Shown in pieces: positions 58,126 to 64,000 of a stretch of DNA of 64,000 nucleotides. The position numbers and the translations under genes were made by a program. Below the pieces are notes generated by a model that saw nothing but the letters and a program-made list of their open reading frames with translations, was not told where the DNA came from and searched no databases. The first letter of the stretch is position 1. Each line of letters begins with the position of its first letter. The DNA comes from Owenia fusiformis (lineage: Eukaryota; Annelida; Polychaeta; Sabellida; Oweniidae), in contig CAIIXF020000010.1 of assembly GCA_903813345.2 (NCBI GenBank), positions 4,703,169 through 4,767,168 of the forward strand. The letters run 5' to 3'.

Positions 58126-61100
58126 TTGACAAAACATGTTTAAATATATAGTTAATTGCAAAGCCTAGGTGCCATATTTCTATTAAATATCTATTTTAAC
58201 AAACATCAATATCAATTTAAGATAGATATGGGTTGTATTTCTTACTCATCAATACATGTCCACATTTAAAGTACATAATGTTGTCAAAATCTGCAGATGT
58301 TATGGCCTTGTCCTATCAATACCATAGCACACTTGTGAATATGTTGGTACATGGTGTTGCAAGGAACTGCAAAATAGCTTCTAAAAGAAATGTATTTTAA
58401 ATAAAGTAAAACCTACGTTGAACCCTGGACAAAGATGACAGTTTTAGAAGAAAAAGAAATGAGTCACAAAATTTAATTGAAATATGTGTTCACATTTGAA
58501 GTGTTCACATATGTAGGTTTTACTTTTGATTTAATCAGTCTCATAAAAAACATCCTCATATTGTAAATATAATGTTTCTACAGGATCAAATGTCTTGATG
58601 CAAGCCCTTGCACTTGCAAATTTAGGTCTGTTTGTGTGTAACATCCCTATTCATTCTACTATGCCAATCTGAGATGGGTATTGTAAGAAGAAAGGCCCAT
58701 ATACAGCATTACAGTTGGAGTAAGTCATGCAGCTATTTTAAAAAAAATAGTTAAATTGAAACAACCAAGGATGTAAAACACTCAATGTTCAAATAAATGT
58801 TTTTCCATGCAAAACATGTAACATCTAGACATGTACAATTCATGTATAATCCACCAAATCATGGCGCCAACTATTCTAATAGTTTGCAGCTAAAAACAAT
58901 AAAATGGAATAATACTTTCCAAGACCCCCAAATTCTTCCACAATGACTGTTGGAATTGGCATAAAAAATAAACTTTTGCTCAGTAAAAACATTAACAATG
59001 AGGATATAAACAAAAGCACACCGACCAATAAACCAATGAGAAAAAATGCAATTATTTACAAGTACAAGCATATTTTCTTATACACTGTAGAAATACTTTG
59101 TATTCTGACATTTCTGTAACAGTTTTCTTTTCCTGTCTATTGAGTTCTTCAGTAATTGTTCAAACAACTTAATTTTCACTATTTTCAGGGTTGCCAAGCC
59201 ATTAAGTGACTGAAGACTGTTTCTAGGCACCAGTGAAAACTACAGACAAAACTCACAGCAACCATAACCACTTTCACAGTAAACTAAAACACTGAGAACA
59301 AATTAAACATGCTACAATTGATAATAAGCATCCATAACAGATGATTGAGTGTCAATAGCATTACAATAAAATCATGTAAAGTAATTCAGAAAATACATTA
59401 TTCCAAAAATTGCAATGTTATTAAATTATTGCACATCTATATGCTGAGGGGATTTATTTTTCTATCCATCAAATTTTTATTTTCAAATTTCAAAGTACCT
59501 ATGCAACTCTATATGTAATATTAAAATATATTATACATAATGTCGCTAACAAAAGAATCATCGAACGACAATACTGAAATCAATACAATGCTGTAAGATA
59601 TAAGAAGTTGAAGAAATCCTTTTTGGAATTCCAAATCTGCCACCTACTTAACCACCAACTGGGATTATTGACATATTGCAATATTTGACATATTAGTACA
59701 TTCTATAAATCAACACCGGTAATACATCATGGGGCTTGGAGAGCACAATGCTCTAGTAATGCTATCAAATTGTACCTATTAGAAATTGCTTTACTGAGTG
59801 CAACAAAGGAGATATCACGTATCAAAGCATAGGCTTTACAAATTACATATTTATTAAGAACCTCCATTGTTTTAAGTCTGAGTCATTCAAGCTGATATAA
59901 ATGAGTCAATGTTTTGACTATATTAAAGATCAGATCAATCCCTTATGGCTTTGGTATTGCTACATGCAGAGTGCAAAATAAATGCCAGTCCAGAGACAGG
60001 TGATTTTGGTCTGAGTCAGATTATTTTTTAAGCCCTTATTAAAAAATAACATGGCACCTGGCCTGAATTTGAAATCTGACCAGTAGGTGTGAAATCTTTG
60101 TGCATTCCACATTGGCAATTTTCACTCAGTCGATTTGAAATCTTGGTGTTTTTTCAGATTGATAACTATATAACAAACACTTTAATGTTGTATGATATTG
60201 GTAATGCAGATGCTGCGTCTATAGCCAGAAAAACTTCTACGATCTGGCAAAATCAGAATTTAAAACAAATGAAGCAAAATAATATATTTCATCCTTTTTA
60301 CAAGGATGTTCAAAAAGTTTCCATCAAGGCAATAAGCAGTCAAGGCAGTCTACATGCTTTGCACCTAGCAAGTCTTTAATATATTAATATAATATACCCC
60401 TCATCAAGTGCTTCAATCCATCCCCATTGATATTAAGTTTAAAAAAATTCACAATTCATTGAGTAACTTGGGCTTTTTGACATTTTCTTCATGACAATCT
60501 TTGTCTACACTTTATCTCAACATTCGGACAAAAGTCAACTTGCTCAGTTCATTAATGGCAAAAAATTAGGCCACCTGTTTTGGCAAATGAATCAGTGTCT
60601 GCGTATTACATGTACATCAATTAACATTATACCATCCCATTCCATGAATACTTCAACATTGCCATTTATATATTTGAAGTACTAATAAATTCTATGTACA
60701 GTATACATAAGTTAAGTATTTCATGACTAGCTACGAGTGACTACTTACAATATATGCAAAAATAATCGTAATCAAAAATAAAATTGCCTTTACTTTTCAT
60801 ATATGCAACTGGTGGATAAAAATAGCAGTTGCATATCAGCTTCTCAAACCTTCACATTCAATCAACTCTCTATAGATGTAAAAAAATATTAAAATTTTTC
60901 TCTTATGCACAGTTGTCCTGGGTTAAAGATAGGGGGCGCTTTCACCCGATGTTTGACTACAACGCCCCTTCTTTTGCATTCTGTATAGACACGACTTAAG
61001 TACTCAAATTGTTACCAAACTTCAAGTGAAATGACCATAGTATCAAGGATATATTAGGTGCCTCTAAAAATATGTTACATGTGTTTCACAATATGACACA

Positions 61101-61528
61101 TTATAGTAAATATAACACTAAGGTAGGCACAGTGCAATGACATTGTTATATATTTGTATATGAAGTTAGCTTGCAAGCTAAATTGCTCACACTGCTATGC
61201 CAACCTTAATTTGGCATTGTTTCATGTGACATTCAAATTGTTGATTGAATAAAATAATTCTGCAACAGTATTTTCACAATTCCTTCTTCGATCAAATTGT
61301 ATCAGTCATTACAAATATTCCGCATCAGTATCTTCATGATCCTTATAACTACTCTGTATGTTGCGTTATAAATCTCGCCTGACATCTATATCAGTCACTA
61401 TATTTCACTGCACAGTATTTCATCCAAAATAAGCATAATATTGGACTCTAAGCATGCCTATATAAGGAGATGATATTCATATATAGGTAAAGCTGATATA
61501 TATTTCCTGTAATATTGCATCATTCATT
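58126..61528. other. Repeat-poor AT-rich region, possible long 3' UTR of gene 6
   Basis: No tandem array, transposon end or supported coding sequence. Being downstream of the last candidate exon of the - strand gene, it may hold that gene's 3' UTR. A 45-bp block near 59190 (GGGTTGCCAAGCCATTAAG) recurs in diverged form near 61970. Confidence 0.35.
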
Positions 61529-64000
61529 TCACAGTGACAGTTTGTAGATGACTGATGTCACGCGTAAATCCAAGCTCCTCATTCCTGAAAAAACAATTTC
61601 ACTCATTTGAGAGATTTTTATTTTGAAGACCAACCCACTAGAAGAACATGAGGTATAAATAGTATGTAGGATGCCTCCTGGTATGAGACCAGGGTGTTAT
61701 AAGTAGTTACCATGGATTCAATGGGTGGTTTTATGAATTTTTAAAAATTATGCATTTACATGGAGTACTGAAATATTAGATGAAGTGTCAAGGGGATTTT
61801 TCAAAAAAGGCCAAAAAAAGCTTGGAATATGGATTGCAAACATCACTCTTTATAACTGTATCATGTCTCTAATACTTGATCACTAATTATTTGGATTGTA
61901 CCCACCTTAAGACAGTTGACTCTGAGGCCAGTTCAGGCAGGGACCCTGAGAGAGTATTTTTCTGGGTTGGCAAGCCATTCAAGGACTGGAGACTATTTAT
62001 TGAGGTTTTAGCTGAAAAATTGACCAAATGGCCCATGAAAGATATAAAATATATACCATAAATACAATAAATTGAACAGAAGTCAACTATATGGGTATTA
62101 AAATAGTTGTAGCCATCATAAGTTCCATTGCCAGGATCTAATCATCTTTAAATAGCCAAGATATTCCACTGAACTTATTTCCATACTTATATTTAAAATT
62201 GCTAGCTGTAAAATGTCTGTACCCTTGGCTGCCTATACCCCTGCCTGGCTATACCTATGGATATTTTCAAAATATCTTAGGGTCTTCTTGTTGTTACCAC
62301 TTTTGAAAGGAAATATTTGTACCTTTAATGTCTTCAATAGATTTGACAGGCACCATGTGAGTGATAGATGACTTCCTTGCTTTCCTCTTCTTACTGCCTA
62401 CGAGTGGCTTGTCAGCGGAATTTTCCATCCTACACCCATGTGCTGATGGAAATTTCCATGACATAAGTTTCAGTTCCCCTATTGACTGAAGGGTCACTGT
62501 AAAAAAGGAATTGAATGAGATATATGATATTATGATTTTGATGAAAAAAGATGCAATTATAAACATAACATAATCTTTAATAACTTTATACTTCCAGTAA
62601 TTGTTCACAGTGTTATGGACTCAGAATATCAGTAGGTATTGGAATCAACAAAGTACAAATCATTTAAATGAGTCTTAAAATCAGCAGGGATACGAGAGAA
62701 ATATACCTGGGTCTTTCTGCTGGATCTTACTTCCTTCACTATGGTGTCTGCGTCTTTGTTTCTTTGTTTTCTTCTTATCCATCAGCTCCATGTTGCACAT
62801 AGGAATCGTTGCAAGATGCTCTTCCAGGTCAAAGTCTCTGTAATATAAGGCAGCAGCACATTATGGGACTTGTGTAAGATTTGTCATATGCCATAATATT
62901 AACCAACAACTTAGGGTTACTGGTCATCTCAATCCTTCAAGTCAAATTATTCCAAGTCATCTTATCAAGCTGAGCTGTATTTCTGTAAGCATTCTTAAAC
63001 TTATGAATTCGTAAGTTGGTCGTTCTTTAACTATGACAACGATAACAACAATGAATTTCTGAATATACATTGCTAAAAATGTTACAAGAATGCTTCCTTG
63101 GTAGAATAAGGTGATTAGACAATTAAATAGAACCTTACACATTATTTGGAAATGCATTTAAATCTTACAATAACAGGAACAAAGGGTTGTGCATATTCCT
63201 TGAATGAATCTATGAACTCCTACAAAGGTCATAAAGTTGACCGAAACAGAAACAGAATGACCTGAAAAAAGCAGAACCCTAATCTTTTATGCAAAGCTTT
63301 GTGAGTTCCTCTTTTGGCTCACCCTGTATTATCTTACCCTGTTTTATATTTCTTCTCAGCAGGGTCTGTGTTAACGTGCACCTTGTCAGACTCTGAAGTT
63401 GCTCTTTTACGCTGGCGTCTAAATGACAACAGACTGGAGAGTGGTTCGACAAAGCTATCATCCTTGCTACGTTGAATGGGTTCTTCTTTCAAGCTGAAAC
63501 AAGGAAAAGAACCATTGAATGAACATGAAGATTGAATAACAAAAACATGTGTCACTGTTATTTATTCAAAATCAATCCATTATATATTTTGAATGTACAC
63601 ATTTTCAGGGTTTTCAATGGTTTTCACATTTCATTCATGGTATATGTAAAATTCTAATATTTAATTCTTTAATAATATCAAGAGATTTATAGAGTAAACT
63701 GTATATGTTATTGTAAACTTACTTAAACTCTACAGTTGGTGTGGGCCCAGATCTGTGCTTCTGTCTGTGAATAATCCCCTTGTTAATCATCTCCTTGTAG
63801 CGCTGGCCTCGATTTGAACGTTGCGACTTACGTACACGATCCCCAACAGAATCCTCATCTTCATCATCATCAAAGTCGTAAAAGTCCTCAGCATGATCAG
63901 TCTCCATATCCCCACCAGAGGGCAGTGTATTGTCTAATTCACCACCAGAGGGCATGGTAGTAAACTGAGAATTTGGATTTATATCAAATTGCGGTGAATT
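61529..64000 (-). CDS. Probable nuclear protein, C-terminal part, 5' end outside window
   Basis: Exons (coding order): 63723-64000 (open at the window edge), 63338-63493, 62707-62837, 62323-62496, and a low-confidence last exon 61529-61584. Donor and acceptor phases agree (2,2,1,1). About 264 residues visible. Features: duplicated MPSGG/LPSGG motif; acidic run FYDFDDDEDEDSVGD; conserved-looking RGQRYKEMINKGIIHRQKH; FVEPLSSLLSFRRQRKR; FDLEEHLATIPMCN; basic clusters KKKTKKQRRRHH and KKRKARK that look like nuclear localisation signals; then LKLMSWKFPSAHG. In the last candidate exon the phase-consistent frame is short and ends TGA; another frame (NEELGFTRDISHLQTVTVK, stop) looks more protein-like, so an exon or junction may be wrong. 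Family not recognised. Confidence 0.7.

Noticed and set aside
60089-60379. 96-codon + strand ORF
   Set aside because: No domain, acceptor or donor supports it, and its composition matches the AT-rich background; likely chance in a presumed 3' UTR.
61876-62061. 61-codon + strand ORF with VGKPFKDWRLFIEVL
   Set aside because: The GKPFKDW part faintly recalls the TTF-type finger of hAT transposases, and a diverged copy lies near 59190, but it is too short and decayed to call.

Overview
The window is eukaryotic nuclear DNA: every long reading frame is cut by GT-AG introns, intergenic space is AT-rich, and transposon remnants and minisatellites are abundant. It most likely comes from an aquatic invertebrate (a mollusc or other lophotrochozoan, or an echinoderm or hemichordate). 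I cannot name the species. I assembled six multi-exon protein genes by hand from acceptor/donor sites and codon phase.

Layout. (1) 442-10254, + strand: 3' part of a gene for a large FG-GAP/propeller-like protein whose 5' end lies outside the window. An intronless antisense ORF resembling a sarcoplasmic calcium-binding protein sits in one intron, and two introns carry tandem arrays (162 bp and 65 bp units). (2) 13814-19981, - strand: six-exon, four-TM small membrane protein whose introns hold a mariner element and nested inverted-repeat elements. (3) 20690-22071, +: 5'-truncated, frameshifted CR1/Jockey-type LINE. (4) 23463-24794, -, and 25043-39973, +: head-to-head pair 248 bp apart, encoding a 173-aa acidic protein and a 419-aa protein with a Cys cluster and a C-terminal helical segment; I recognise neither. 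(5) 46909-52062, +: a BTG/Tob antiproliferative gene of the BTG3/BTG4 type, with CCAAT and E2F-like promoter motifs and a 5'-UTR intron. (6) 61529-64000, -: 3' part of a gene for a basic/acidic, probably nuclear protein that continues past the window edge.

Between and inside these genes are at least four mariner-type elements bounded by CAGGGTG-like ends and TA, three copies of a short element starting CAGGC/CAGG and flanked by different 5-bp duplications, a 280-bp element with a 9-bp duplication nested in a larger inverted repeat, a tRNA-like SINE head, and about ten tandem arrays. The arrays next to the last two exons of the 419-aa gene are the most unusual: one begins exactly at a 5' splice site and repeats the donor sequence every 36 bp, the other begins within about 30 bp of the stop codon.

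The genes do not form a pathway. The functional links I can support are the shared promoter of the head-to-head pair and the cell-cycle-like promoter of the BTG gene. No complete new molecular system is evident. The novelty lies in gene/repeat architecture and several unrecognised proteins.
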